From Oryzias latipes (lineage: Eukaryota > Chordata > Actinopteri > Beloniformes > Adrianichthyidae), in contig NC_019867.2 of assembly GCF_002234675.1 (NCBI RefSeq), positions 5,941,561-6,005,560 of the forward strand: 64,000 bases of DNA, written 5' to 3'. The first letter of the stretch is position 1. Each line of letters begins with the position of its first letter. The position numbers were made by a program, and so were the translations under genes. The notes under the pieces are model-generated. The model saw nothing but the letters and a program-made list of their open reading frames with translations. It was not told the DNA's origin and did no database searches. Shown piece by piece: positions 29,050-39,079 of the stretch.

Positions 29050-29937
29050 TTACCTTCTCTTGCACTTGGGGCATACTCGACCCCACACCGTCCTCACCGA
29101 GGCCTTTCTCAGAACCGGACTCACCCACATGTACACAGACGGCGTTGACAGTGAGCTAAAGCGCGCCAGGTTTGCAAAAGGATTGGTGGCCTCGTTCCGA
29201 AACGTCAACCCTCCCCCGGTCACAAATCTGATGATGATGTTCACAAAAGATGGACACCATAAGACCAAGAAACTGATGACGACAAAAATGATTACCCTCA
29301 GCGACTCCATCTTGCTTTCCTTCTCTGCGCTGGGGGGTTCTCTCTCCAGCTGATACCTTGCAACTACGTAGAGTTTGATGGTCATGATGACTTTGGTGAG
29401 CACCATGAGTTGAAAGATGATTATGCTGATGACGTACATCTGGAAAGATTTGGAAACTGGCAACAAATTTCTGACCAGTAAGTGACCTATGTTGTGAATC
29501 CAGCAATAAACATTGCATCCGATCACCACAGGTTTGGTCGCGAAGCGGCTGTAGATAAACGGATGGCACACAGCAAAATAACGATCGAATTGCGCAAATA
29601 TAAAAGTCAAAATATTGATCCCTAAAAGCGAATTCAGCACGTTAAATGTTCCATTTCTGGACGGATATCCCTCCTGAACATCGAACAGGCCCAGATAGAA
29701 GACAGAAAAGCCAACGAGTGTGTCGCAAATGCTGGTGTTGAGCATGAAGATGAACCTGTTCTGAGCGAGGAGCTCTTTGGTGGCGGAGATGCTGATAACA
29801 ACAGTTCCGGCCAGCAGAACGGTGGCTGTTGCAAATAAAATCTGGAAGATAAAAATGAGAAAATCTTCCGGAGTTTCAAAGCTCACCGAGAAGGGCACCC
29901 CCTCCCTCCAGAACTCGGATGAGTTGGACTGAAGCAT
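29050..29937 (-). CDS. Orphan class A GPCR, array member 1
   Basis: A single exon encodes 295 residues with seven hydrophobic segments, so this is a rhodopsin-family receptor. The ATG is 29935-29937; the preceding GTG in frame is not needed. The short N-terminus has an NSS glycosylation site. Motifs seen are TM2 NTSICDTLVG with D2.50, TM3 FAQFDRYFAVCHPF (DRY present), TM6 LWCPSF, and TM7 STPSVYMW, where NPxxY would normally sit. TM3 lacks the usual cysteine, the TM4-TM5 link (RNLLPVSKSF) is too short for a typical second extracellular loop, and TM1 lacks the usual Asn. Loop 3 carries EPPSAEKESKMES, shared with its neighbours. Upstream ATAAATATT could serve as a TATA element. I cannot name the receptor. 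The shape recalls short-loop receptors such as the MECA/GPR119 group, but that is a loose comparison. Ligand and coupling are unknown. Confidence 0.85.
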   Translation of the reverse strand: MLQSNSSEFWREGVPFSVSFETPEDFLIFIFQILFATATVLLAGTVVISISATKELLAQNRFIFMLNTSICDTLVGFSVFYLGLFDVQEGYPSRNGTFNVLNSLLGINILTFIFAQFDRYFAVCHPFIYSRFATKPVVIGCNVYCWIHNIGHLLVRNLLPVSKSFQMYVISIIIFQLMVLTKVIMTIKLYVVARYQLEREPPSAEKESKMESLRVIIFVVISFLVLWCPSFVNIIIRFVTGGGLTFRNEATNPFANLARFSSLSTPSVYMWVSPVLRKASVRTVWGRVCPKCKRR

Positions 29938-32535
29938 CACTAAAGGCTCTCCTGCTGGTTAATATTTATGCAGATTTCACGCCCCAGGAGATGGACTCCA
30001 CATGAGGTCATATTTTAGAGCAGGGGTGCTCATTATGATGGACAATAATATTCTTATAATGCAAAACAAGGTCGTTGTCATGAAATGTCATGAAATGTCC
30101 AAGTTTTCTTAAGGTTTTTTTTCAAATTTGGGATTTTTAAATGAAAAAATCCTTTGAGATATGTCCTGACAAATATATAAGGACGTGAAAGTGATGTACA
30201 GAAGGGGACCACCACCCCCCCCAACAAAAAAAAGAAAGAAAAAATAATGATAAATATAATGCGGGGGAACATCTATTTATACTCTTCCAAGGCTTTTAAA
30301 TGGAGACATTTAGGAAAAGGGACAGAAGGCAGATATTTTGTCAAGTACATTTTGACAAATTTTAAGAAAAGAAAACAGTAAAGTCCGCACATGTGGTTTG
30401 CATTACATGAATTTACTTAGAGAATTTGAGTTAAATGAAGAGTTTTAGCTTCAATGACATCGTCGGGCTGAAATTAAACATCAACAAATCGGACAGAAAA
30501 TTCTAAATGTGAAATAAACTCAACAAACCCGAAGCTCAAAGAAATGCTCCTCAAGAACAAAAACCTTCCAAATGCTTTTTGTTCATGGAAGCTTTTTGAC
30601 TGAACTTACTATTTTAACGTTATACACTAACAGCACGTGTAGGTTGTGACGTGACTGGTTCTACCTAGATTACTTTACTCAGCATGTTAATTTGGAAAAT
30701 ATGTCATTGGTTATTTTCTAAGGCATTAGAAAATAACAATGGGATATATACTTAGATTTAGCTTCAGTGGTCGAGCTTCTTCTCGGGAAAAGAGGTTCTG
30801 AAGCAGCAGAAGGAGCTGGCCGTGGTGCTGAATCTGCGTCTGCGATTCACAGTGAGGTTTCCTGATTTAAAACATACTTTACCCTTTCAATAAATAGACA
30901 ATGTAGACTTGATCTGTTTGTGTGTTTAATAAAGTAACGTTCTTTTGTTGAAAACAGCGCGATGACGACATGGGAAAAGCAGAAATGTTGTTCCTACATT
31001 TCAGGGAAAAAACACTCAACTGTCCTGGAAAAAAGTGTTGAAGTAGGCCTAAATTGTTTTCATTAACAGTCTCCCCGTAAACAACAATAACAGAACATTT
31101 TTCTCATTGATATTATTATACACTCAAAAAATGTTCACTTTGAATGAACATAAAAAAATTATGGAAAGGATTTCCACATGATTAGATTGCGTTACTTGAA
31201 CAAAAATGAATCATGTTGGTCCTACTTAATTTATTTAGGTTGGCTCAACTTAATGTATTTAGGTTGGGTCAACTTAATGTATTTAGGTTCAAACTAATAA
31301 ATTTAAGTTGATTCAATTTAAATAGAGCAGTTGCACCCAACTTTAAATTGATATTGTTGCTCACTCTAAAAAGAAAAAAGTTGATCCAATTTAATTGAAT
31401 CACTTCAATTGGTCACACCTAAGTAAATTAAGTTTATTTAACTTGAATTTCTATTTATTTCTTTAATTTTATTTATTCATCTGTAATTGGTACGTTGTTC
31501 CAAAGTTACAACCAATGGGTCTTTTAATTTTCACATCAAAGACACGAATTACCCAGCAAAGTCCCACATCACAAGACAGGAGCTCAATTACCACGAACTC
31601 TGTGTTAAGTATTGGAACATTAACAGTTTGCCACACAAGGGGGTTGGTCATCATCCTCTACCAAACTTTAACTCATGGTGCAAAAAAAAATAAACATAAC
31701 AGTTTAAATCACTAGTTAAAACAGAGTAAAACAGCTAGACAATAAAACCCATGGACAAAAACTCACACTTAGACCCCAATCTGCCCAGATAGACAAAGAA
31801 AATGGTATCCCACAATTCCTTGCGATTACTAATGCATCCAATTTAATGGTATCATGTTGGATCAACATGATTGAAATTAGTAACTTTTAAATGGATTATT
31901 TTTATGTACAATCGACATGATTCATTCACGTAAGATTTACAAACATAAAATTTTCTGGTTGAAATGACAAGTTACTTTTTCGTTAACTTAATTGGCTGGT
32001 AATTTCCTTTTTTTGAGTGTACATTGATTGCCCTTAAAAAACCTTGCGAGATATTTTACTTTTGTTTGTTTTCCTTTAACCTTAAAAGACATGAAAACAT
32101 AGTTTATTGGAAATCTTAACTTTCATCGAGCTGTGATCAAGTATGAATTTCATTTAGTTTCGTTTAAATAAAATGTTGGAAGAAACCAAATACTTTCACA
32201 AGTTCCCACTATGCTGTATATCAAATTTCCATCTGGACAGTTGTTAAAAAGGCTTATGGCTTTTAGTGAAAAGAATCGTAAAGTGGAATACGAGACTCCA
32301 AAAACGCACAGCTTAAAGCATAGCAGATTTACGATGTTACCATTTGAAACTAATATGGAGAAACTAAATCAATGAACCAACTATAAAATTAAAACTTAAG
32401 TTAAAATGATCAATAACTATTTGCCTCATGCTTTTATAGGAAAAGAGAAATCCTTTAAAGAGGATATCAGCTTATTAAAGTATAAGCATATATGTCTTAC
32501 GCACATTTTTTCATATTTTCATGGTGAATAATTTT
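29938..32535. other. Spacer between GPCR 1 and GPCR 2
   Basis: No gene is supported in this AT-rich spacer. Its main content is a 0.9-kb TA-flanked MITE at 31121-32019. The open frames across 31469-31715 lie inside that element and are not protein-like. Confidence 0.6.
31121..32019. mobile_element. TA-flanked MITE with CACTCAAAAA ends
   Basis: The left end CACTCAAAAAATG mirrors the right end TTTTTTTGAGTG, and both are flanked by TA, giving an 899-bp element. The interior is full of AACTTAA/TTAAGTT dyads and holds two tandem 24-bp units starting GGTTGG near 31239 and 31263. No transposase is present. The TA duplication fits a Tc1/mariner-like element, but the superfamily is not certain. Confidence 0.65.
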
Positions 32536-33501
32536 CTAGATGTGGTGGATGTTTGTCTTCTGTCGAGTTTGCTGCGCTTTCCTGCAGCTGCAACAGCAGC
32601 AGACTTTGCCCCACGTGCCCCACACGGCCGCTCGCAGGGACGGGCTCGCCCACAGGTACAGGCTCGGCGTGCACAGGGCGTTGCCCCGCGCCAGCATCTT
32701 AAACGGATTGATGGCGTCGTTTTTCATGTAAATGTGTTTTCCAGTCAGCGAGGACAGGATGGTGTAGAGCATGGACGGACTCCAGAGCAGCAGGAACAGG
32801 ATCACCACCACCACGATGATCAGCAGGGATTCCTTCTTGCTGTCCCTGTCCGGGCCCGGCGGCTGCCGCATCACCTGGTACCTGGCTACCACCAGCAGCT
32901 TGATGGTCATGGAGATCTTCGTGAAGATGATCACCAACAGGCTGATTCGTGCGTAAACGGCGATGTCCACGGCTATGTGCACCGGCACCATATTTTGGAC
33001 GATCAACAGGCCGTACGCGTGCACCCAGCAGTACGCGTTGATGCACACCACCACCCTGGTGCTGATGAAACGGCTGTAGAAGAAGGGGTGGCACACGGCA
33101 AGGTAGCGGTCAAACTGTGCGAACAAAAACGTCATAATGTTGACCCCAAGGAGGGAGGGGATGATGTAAAACGCGCCGTTTTTAGAGGGGAAGTCCACGC
33201 GCACGTCGAAGAGAAACTGGTAGAAGATCCCGCAGCCCGTCAGGGTGTCGCTGATGCTTGTGTTCAACATGAACAGGAAGCGGTTTTCCTTCAGCAGAGC
33301 GCGGGTGTGCATGATGCTGCACGCCACGCAGCCGGCCACCAGCACCGTACTTGCCCCCGACAGCACGTGGAAGGCGAAAAGGAAATAATCTGCTGCGCTG
33401 CTGAAGTCCACACACAGAGGAACCAGAGTCAGGTTCATGGCGAGGATCAGGACGGGGGCGTTCAGTCTGAGCAGCAGCCTGTTCCTCCACAACAGCAACA
33501 T
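32536..33501 (-). CDS. Orphan class A GPCR, array member 2
   Basis: A single-exon frame of 321 residues from ATG 33499-33501. An internal ATG at 33436-33438 (MNLTLVPLCV) gives 300 residues and a short glycosylated N-terminus like its paralogues, so that start may be the used one. Family motifs are NTSISDTLTG (TM2), FAQFDRYLAVCHPFFYSRF (TM3), VQNMVPVH between TM4 and TM5, RQPPGPDRDSKKES (loop 3), LWSPSM (TM6) and CTPSLYLWASPSLR (TM7, Thr in place of Asn). There is no TM3 cysteine. The gene is much more GC-rich than its neighbours, which creates a spurious 368-codon frame on the other strand. The C-terminus has a CCCCSC cluster suited to palmitoylation. Receptor identity and ligand are unknown. 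Confidence 0.85.
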   Translation of the reverse strand: MLLLWRNRLLLRLNAPVLILAMNLTLVPLCVDFSSAADYFLFAFHVLSGASTVLVAGCVACSIMHTRALLKENRFLFMLNTSISDTLTGCGIFYQFLFDVRVDFPSKNGAFYIIPSLLGVNIMTFLFAQFDRYLAVCHPFFYSRFISTRVVVCINAYCWVHAYGLLIVQNMVPVHIAVDIAVYARISLLVIIFTKISMTIKLLVVARYQVMRQPPGPDRDSKKESLLIIVVVVILFLLLWSPSMLYTILSSLTGKHIYMKNDAINPFKMLARGNALCTPSLYLWASPSLRAAVWGTWGKVCCCCSCRKAQQTRQKTNIHHI

Positions 33502-35563
33502 GACTCCCAGCCTCTGTCCGAGCAGACTGGGGGGCTTTTAATGTCTTGCCTCCGCCCATTTGGGGTGGAGGTGATGCTTGTTCTGTTTGAGTTTCACACC
33601 CATTTTCGAATATTAAACGCATTCTGACACTGATTTATTATATGAAACGCACCGAGGTTTAATGAGAAAAGTGATTTCTAAACTTCTAAAAGGTTTCAAG
33701 TGTTTAATTTAACACAAAATACAACATATTTTGCAAATATGTATTGAGGACACCACCAAAAATCCACCATCAGTAGCAACTCGTGTTTTATTTTAACACT
33801 GAATGTTTAACAAACGAAAGAAGAAAAATAATTTTATGATAATCTGTAATCCACCAAATCCTTCATGCAGGTTCATTTCGCTTTCTACAGGAAAATAAAC
33901 GATTAAAATTAATATTCCTGTTCACTAATGTCACTCAATTGGTGGATGAAGCGGAGTTACTTAAGTATGGAAGATCATTGCTTACTTTGGAGCAAATTTG
34001 TCAAGCAGCTTTTTGCCACTTTAGTCATTATCCTGAATCCAATTGTTCCGCTTTATTGGTTCTGGTCTTTTTTAATTTCATCCTACTTTTATTCATCCAT
34101 TAACCAAATTTGCTTTTTCAGTTCTTAGGGTCACGAGATGCTGAGACCTGCCCAGAAACTGAAGGCTGCGACGCACATCAGCAGTTCATCAGTTCACCGG
34201 TTCATCGCAGGCCACACAGAAACAGTACCTCCCTTTGAAACCTGCGTTTAGAAGTTAAAAAACAACTATCTTTCAGACTTTTGGAACTGTGTGTTATTAA
34301 CTTCAGACAATAAAAAGTTGATTTTGTCAAAACAGTTTTTTTCGTCGAGGCTTTTCCCCCCCACGATGATCATCTCATCTCATCCTTAAAAGAACTGTTG
34401 GTAAGACTAAAAAAACGACAACAATGCCACACAAAAACATGTTAAATTGTGCGTTATTTTGTTATTTATTTGTTTTAAATTATTAATAAAGCCATGGCGA
34501 TTTTCTTTTGCCCCTTTTCTTCCGTTTCTCTAGATTTTCTGATGCGTAAAAACGAGTTTTGGTTTGTTTAGTTTTCAGTAGAAAACACATAAACGTGATT
34601 TTACAAGCAGGTCTGCTGTAAACACATTTCAGACCAAAGCGCAAACTGCGCTCTGGATGAAAATAGAAAAGTATTTCTGCAATGCTTTTTTTGTTCTTTC
34701 GTCCCTCGTGTTTAGTAAAAATCAAATGCAATTTGTATCTATTAAAGTCTGTCCAGGTCCCCTTTTTTTACTTTAAACGGAAAAAAATGGTCATAAAATT
34801 TAAACTGAATTTCACGGTTAATATTATTAACAGCAGCTGTGAGTTTGCTTCTCAGCTTTTTGTCTATCAGCGCCCCCAACACAAATAATCCGCATTTTAT
34901 GTCTTAAAATGCAGCTTTCGCTTTCCGCCTTTGTGTTTCCTGATATTATTATGGCTCATATGTTAATTTATTTATAATTAATTTAATCGAGCTAATTTTA
35001 TCTGTCCACATTTTCGAGCATTTAGCAGACCTAACATTTAAATTCAAATAAATGCTGGTGATGAGTTCAAAGAAAATGTATAGGCTGGCAGCAGCTACAC
35101 TTGGCCATAAAATGGGCCAATTTATCTGGTGTCACCCTAACGGTGCAACCTTTAATAAAGAAGAAACTGTCTTCTTTCGTGTCATATATTGCATGAAATT
35201 GAATTTTAATCCTGTATAATTTAATGGTGCACACAAACAAAGAAAAACAGGTTTGAGAAAATCCATTGAGAAATCATTTAAATGTAAATGACATCATGAA
35301 TAACCTTATGGAGCCTTCGCTGACAAGTCTGTCCCCTCCATCACACTAAAAACTCCCAAAAGTTTACCCGAATTGTGTTGTGTTCAATTCAACTAACTAA
35401 TTAATTTTATTTATTTTTTCATAAGGGGAAAATTTCAGAAAAAATGAAATATTAAACGTAAGATTTGGGTTGATAAATTTGATCTCAGCTGAAGCAAATG
35501 CTGGGAATAAATAATAAATCACTATAATTAAAACAAAAAGACACACAGGCTCGTGACAGAGCC
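33502..35563. other. Spacer between GPCR 2 and GPCR 3
   Basis: AT-rich sequence without a supported gene. A decayed SINE tail lies at about 34.09-34.23 kb. The remainder shows no recognisable element. Confidence 0.6.
34091..34225 (-). repeat. Decayed SINE/L2-like tail
   Basis: TTCATCCATTAACC, TTAGGGTCACGAGATGCTG and a later CGCAGGCCACACAGAAAC follow the order of the fish SINE tail in reverse orientation, with many substitutions. No target duplication was found. Confidence 0.4.
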
Positions 35564-36430
35564 TCATCGTGGCGCGCGTGTGCAGCAGAGTCCCCGCCAC
35601 ACTGTTCTCCACACCGCCCTGCGCAGCGCCGGGCTGCCCCAGACGTACAGAGCCGGGGTGACCAGCGCGTTCATGCGCGCCATGATGGCAAACAGGTTGG
35701 TGGCTTCGTTCCTAAACGTGAGACCGTGACTGCTCAGCTGTCTGACTATGATGTTAACAAAGGATGGACACCACAGAGCCAAGAAACAAATGACCACAAA
35801 GACGATGATGCGCAGCGACTCTTTCTTGTTGTCCCTCTCGGCGCTGGGCGCCTCCCTGACCAGATGGTGACGCGCGATCATGTACAACTTCACCGTCATG
35901 ATCAATTTAACCAGGACAATGACTTGCAGAGTCATGACACCAAACGCGTTTATTTGCGCGGCCTTTGAGATTGGCACCAAATTCTGCACCGTTAGGATGA
36001 AGTAGGTGTAAATCCAGCAGAAAGCGCAAATCACGACCACCACGGACCGAGTGATGTACCGATTGTAAAAGAAGGGGTGGCAGACAGCAAAGTAGCGGTC
36101 AATCTGAGCAAAGAGGAAGGTTAGGACGTTCACACCCAGAAAAGAAGGCAAGATGTAGAAGGTCCCGTTTCTGGAAGGGTAGCCCTCTTTTACATCGAAG
36201 AGCCCGAGGTAGAAGACGGAAACGCCCGTCAGGGTGTCGCTGATGCTGGTGTTCAGCATGAAGACAAAGCGGTTCTGGCCTCGCAGGGACGGCGTGGAAA
36301 GGATCCCTAAGGCCACAGAACTCGCGAGGGTCACTGCGCTTGTGGCGAAGAGAATATGGAAGATGAAGATGATGAAGTCCTGAGGGCTCTCAAAGTTCAC
36401 CGATAGAGGGATGGTGCCGTTCAGGAGCAT
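35564..36430 (-). CDS. Orphan class A GPCR, array member 3
   Basis: A single exon of 288 residues starting at ATG 36428-36430 (MLLNGTIPLSVNFESPQDF). The frame stays open for another 43 codons upstream, but that part is not membrane- or signal-like, and the paralogues begin at this point with an N-glycosylation site. Motifs are NTSISDTLTG (TM2), FAQIDRYFAVCHPFFYNRY (TM3), VQNLVPISKA (TM4-TM5), EAPSAERDNKKES (loop 3), LWCPSFVNII (TM6) and VTPALYVWGSPALR (TM7). It is closest to member 1, sharing long identical stretches around FYLGLFDV and LTFRNEATN. A minus-strand TATAAAT about 45-55 bp upstream of the ATG is a possible core promoter. Ligand, coupling and tissue are unknown. Confidence 0.85.
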   Translation of the reverse strand: MLLNGTIPLSVNFESPQDFIIFIFHILFATSAVTLASSVALGILSTPSLRGQNRFVFMLNTSISDTLTGVSVFYLGLFDVKEGYPSRNGTFYILPSFLGVNVLTFLFAQIDRYFAVCHPFFYNRYITRSVVVVICAFCWIYTYFILTVQNLVPISKAAQINAFGVMTLQVIVLVKLIMTVKLYMIARHHLVREAPSAERDNKKESLRIIVFVVICFLALWCPSFVNIIVRQLSSHGLTFRNEATNLFAIMARMNALVTPALYVWGSPALRRAVWRTVWRGLCCTRAPR

Positions 36431-37849
36431 CCTGGCGCTCCATTGAAGGCCAGTCTTGGATGCGCGCGTGCAGTATTTATATTTGATGGTGCGTTCACTG
36501 GAACCTCCTATTGGCTGGTATGAAAGGTCCTTTTGGCGTGATTGACGCGCCCATTCCAAACAGGGAAAATAAGAATAACTTGTTTTCTTAATTTTTTTTT
36601 ATTTTTTTTTATTTTAAAAACCATTTTCTTGCATTAGACCCAGTTTATGATGACCAACCAAGATTATTAAGATTATTGCACCTGTTTTATGCCTGAACCC
36701 ACCTTCATCAGCTGACGAAGATGTGACTTCTTTTTTTCTACTAAAATAATGATCTAAATTCATTGTTAGATAAGCCTAGTAATGGGGTCGGTCTGGTGGC
36801 AAAAAATAAATAAAGAAATAAATAAGCGCACATTTTGCAAAAGACTAAAAACTTATTTTTTCACGTGTTGAATGAGACAAGTTTAGGGATCATGGAATCA
36901 TATCCTTGTACACTTTATATGGAATTAATTCAGACTGAATTAACTTTATGCCATAATTCTTCTTTGAAAATTCTTTTTTTATTAAATGAATAATGTACTG
37001 AGCGCTATTTGAGTAGAGTGACGGTGAAATCCATCTAGTGGTGCGTAAAATAAATTCGTATTTTAGCCACTAGAGGGATTGAAATGTTTCACCTCTATCT
37101 GTCTTCTCAGCTGTCCAACATGAGATGAACTTTTCATTTTTCTCAGTCGTTTTAGTTCATTTCTCACAACAGTATTAAAGTTTGCCCCACTGCTAAGGCA
37201 TTTCTAAAAAATAGGTACTGCAAACTGGAAAACATGGTAGATAACGTGCAAAAGCGAGTTTAAGGTTGTAAAGTCAATGGCACAAAAGCAAGTCCATTTA
37301 TATCAAAATGCATTGTTCATGCTCCAAAAGCAAGTCCCTGAATCAAAAGGGATAGTTATATCTTCAAAAGCAAGTTTTGATATCAATGAAAGTATCAGTG
37401 TTGTCAAAATGACCATTTATGACTCCAGCTGGTTTGAACGACCAAATGAAAAGATTTGAACATGTTTTTATTGAGACAGTTTACTTTGGAAGTGCCTCCC
37501 AATGTCATGTAAAGGGAAGACAGCATTATGTCCTATGCATGGCATTGTGATAACTATAGAATTCAGTTAAAAAAAGAAAAAGACACTGAATGAGCACTTT
37601 ACACTGTTTATTTGGAACTGTTCACAGCATGAATGACTAAATGAAGCTTTATTTATTTATGTAGCACTTTACAACGCCTTCAGGGTACCAAAAGTGCTTC
37701 ACAATAACAGGAAGACAGAAGAAAAACCAAAACACGTAACAAAAACAGTCAGCAGTAAAATACATATCAGATAGCAATAAAAACAAATGAAAGAAAATAA
37801 TATGCCACTGACTTCAGAGCACTAAAGGCTGCCTTAAAAGGGTACGTTT
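36431..37849. other. Intergenic spacer upstream of GPCR 3
   Basis: No gene is supported. It contains a divergent pair of CTCF-like cores at 37031-37041 and 37067-37077 and a set of CAAAAGC direct repeats at 37249-37377. A retroelement-like segment (GTAGCACTTTACAACGCC) lies near 37.66 kb. Confidence 0.55.
37249..37377 (+). repeat. Loosely spaced CAAAAGCRAGT direct repeats
   Basis: CAAAAGCGAGTTT at 37249, CAAAAGCAAGTCC at 37283 and 37325, and CAAAAGCAAGTTT at 37365 recur with irregular 34-42 bp spacing; a weaker CAAAAGG copy lies near 37344. No function is known. Confidence 0.6.
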
Positions 37850-39079
37850 TTAATGGAAAACTGCAAATCACTGCCTGACTGCAGCAGAGTGGTGGAAGCT
37901 CATGAACATTATCCCAAACTGCTACAAACGTTGTCAGGTTGTCAACAGGCTCATGCCTTTCAAGATCAGGGATTATGTACCTGTAAAGAGCACCCAAACA
38001 GTTCAACAGGTGTTGATTGTAATAGTCCCTCGTTGTTGGCCTGGGACATCAGTGATGGCTCTCTGTCCAATGTAATTTCTTCCACACCAACTGCCTTATG
38101 TGTGCAGTGGTTCCCTAGCCTCCAAATCCAGGATACACTATACAAGTTGTGAGATGGAAAAAAAAAATCAGTAAAAGAGCATTTGCCCCTCCAAAATAAT
38201 AATAATAATAATTGCACAAAATGCACTGTAAACACAGTTATAGTAATGTGTGTGGCTATGTGATGGAAGTCCAGTGCATAGCAGTACATACATGTTTTGC
38301 AGTAAAGCAACACTACAGAATGCCTACAAGTTTTACCTGTACATATCGGTGACAGAGCTCCTTCACTCTATCACTGTTCTGTTCAATTGGTACTTTGTTC
38401 AGTTGTTGCATGTACATTTCCTTCCGTCTGAGAACTCTGTGATATTCATTCATCTTCTGTTGTTTCATCCCTTTGGGGTCACAGGGCTGCTGGAGCCTAT
38501 CCAGCCTGGACAGTTCGCCAGTCTGTCAACTCTGTGTCAACAAGACAACTCTGTGATATTGATTGAATATTTTCAAAGATGTTGTCATTTTTTAGAACAG
38601 CTCTTTGTATTTTTTGCAGTCTAACAGCATTGTCTGCAACCACCATTGCACAAATGCTTTCTTCTTGCTGTGGAGTCATCTCTTCTGGGTTGTCTTGCAA
38701 TCCTTTGACTTGCAGAAAAAAAGTAAACATACAACATTTTTACAGTACTGTAATTCTCTACTCTTTAATATTTCTTTGTAAATTACAGTTTGATCACCTG
38801 TTCTCCCGACAAAATGTCTGAATAATGGAACTGACAGTAGATCTCAACACTTGACCATACTTTAACCATTGTGAGGCCATGATTTACCACATGATCTACA
38901 AGTGTTGCCTTGATGTCACCAGTAATCTGTGCATCTGGGCCTCTTCTTCCTCCTCCCCGGTTTTGGTTCCTACCTCCAAACATCCTCACCCCTGTTCTAT
39001 GAGGCGGACCTTCCAAATGTTCCAGTTTTGTCGATAAATGGAGGCACCTAAGGAAGATTCTGTCTCCTGGATTATACAC
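37850..39079 (-). pseudogene. Decayed IS630/Tc1-type DDE transposase
   Basis: Separate minus-strand fragments follow the order of the fish IS630-like transposase. The N-terminal part includes GDIKATLVDHVVNHGLTM (about 38.8-39.1 kb). Next come TPQQEESICAMVVADNAV and IFENIQSIS (about 38.55-38.7 kb), then VPIEQNSDRVKEL with HRYVQ (about 38.34-38.43 kb). Last is GALYRYIIPDLERHE with FVAVWDNV (about 37.88-38.0 kb), which would hold the second catalytic Asp. The pieces are in different frames with stops between them, and a SINE tail interrupts the second and third. The C-terminal catalytic part is not recognisable. The element is dead, and no terminal repeats were resolved. Confidence 0.75.
38447..38546 (-). 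mobile_element. 5'-truncated SINE inserted in transposase relic
   Basis: The reverse strand reads CAGACTGGCGAACTGTCC and GGATAGGCTCCAGCAG, the SINE tail. It is flanked by a perfect 14-bp duplication AACTCTGTGATATT at 38433-38446 and 38547-38560, so it inserted by target-primed reverse transcription. Confidence 0.9.

Noticed and set aside
32521-33627. 368-codon open frame on the plus strand
   Set aside because: It is antisense to GPCR 2, whose GC-rich codons leave the opposite strand open. It is rich in His, Gln, Arg and Asp with no domain, and the minus frame is a clear receptor.
36431-36559. N-terminal extension of GPCR 3 by 43 codons
   Set aside because: The residues are hydrophilic and not shared with the paralogues, and a TATA-like element lies within them.
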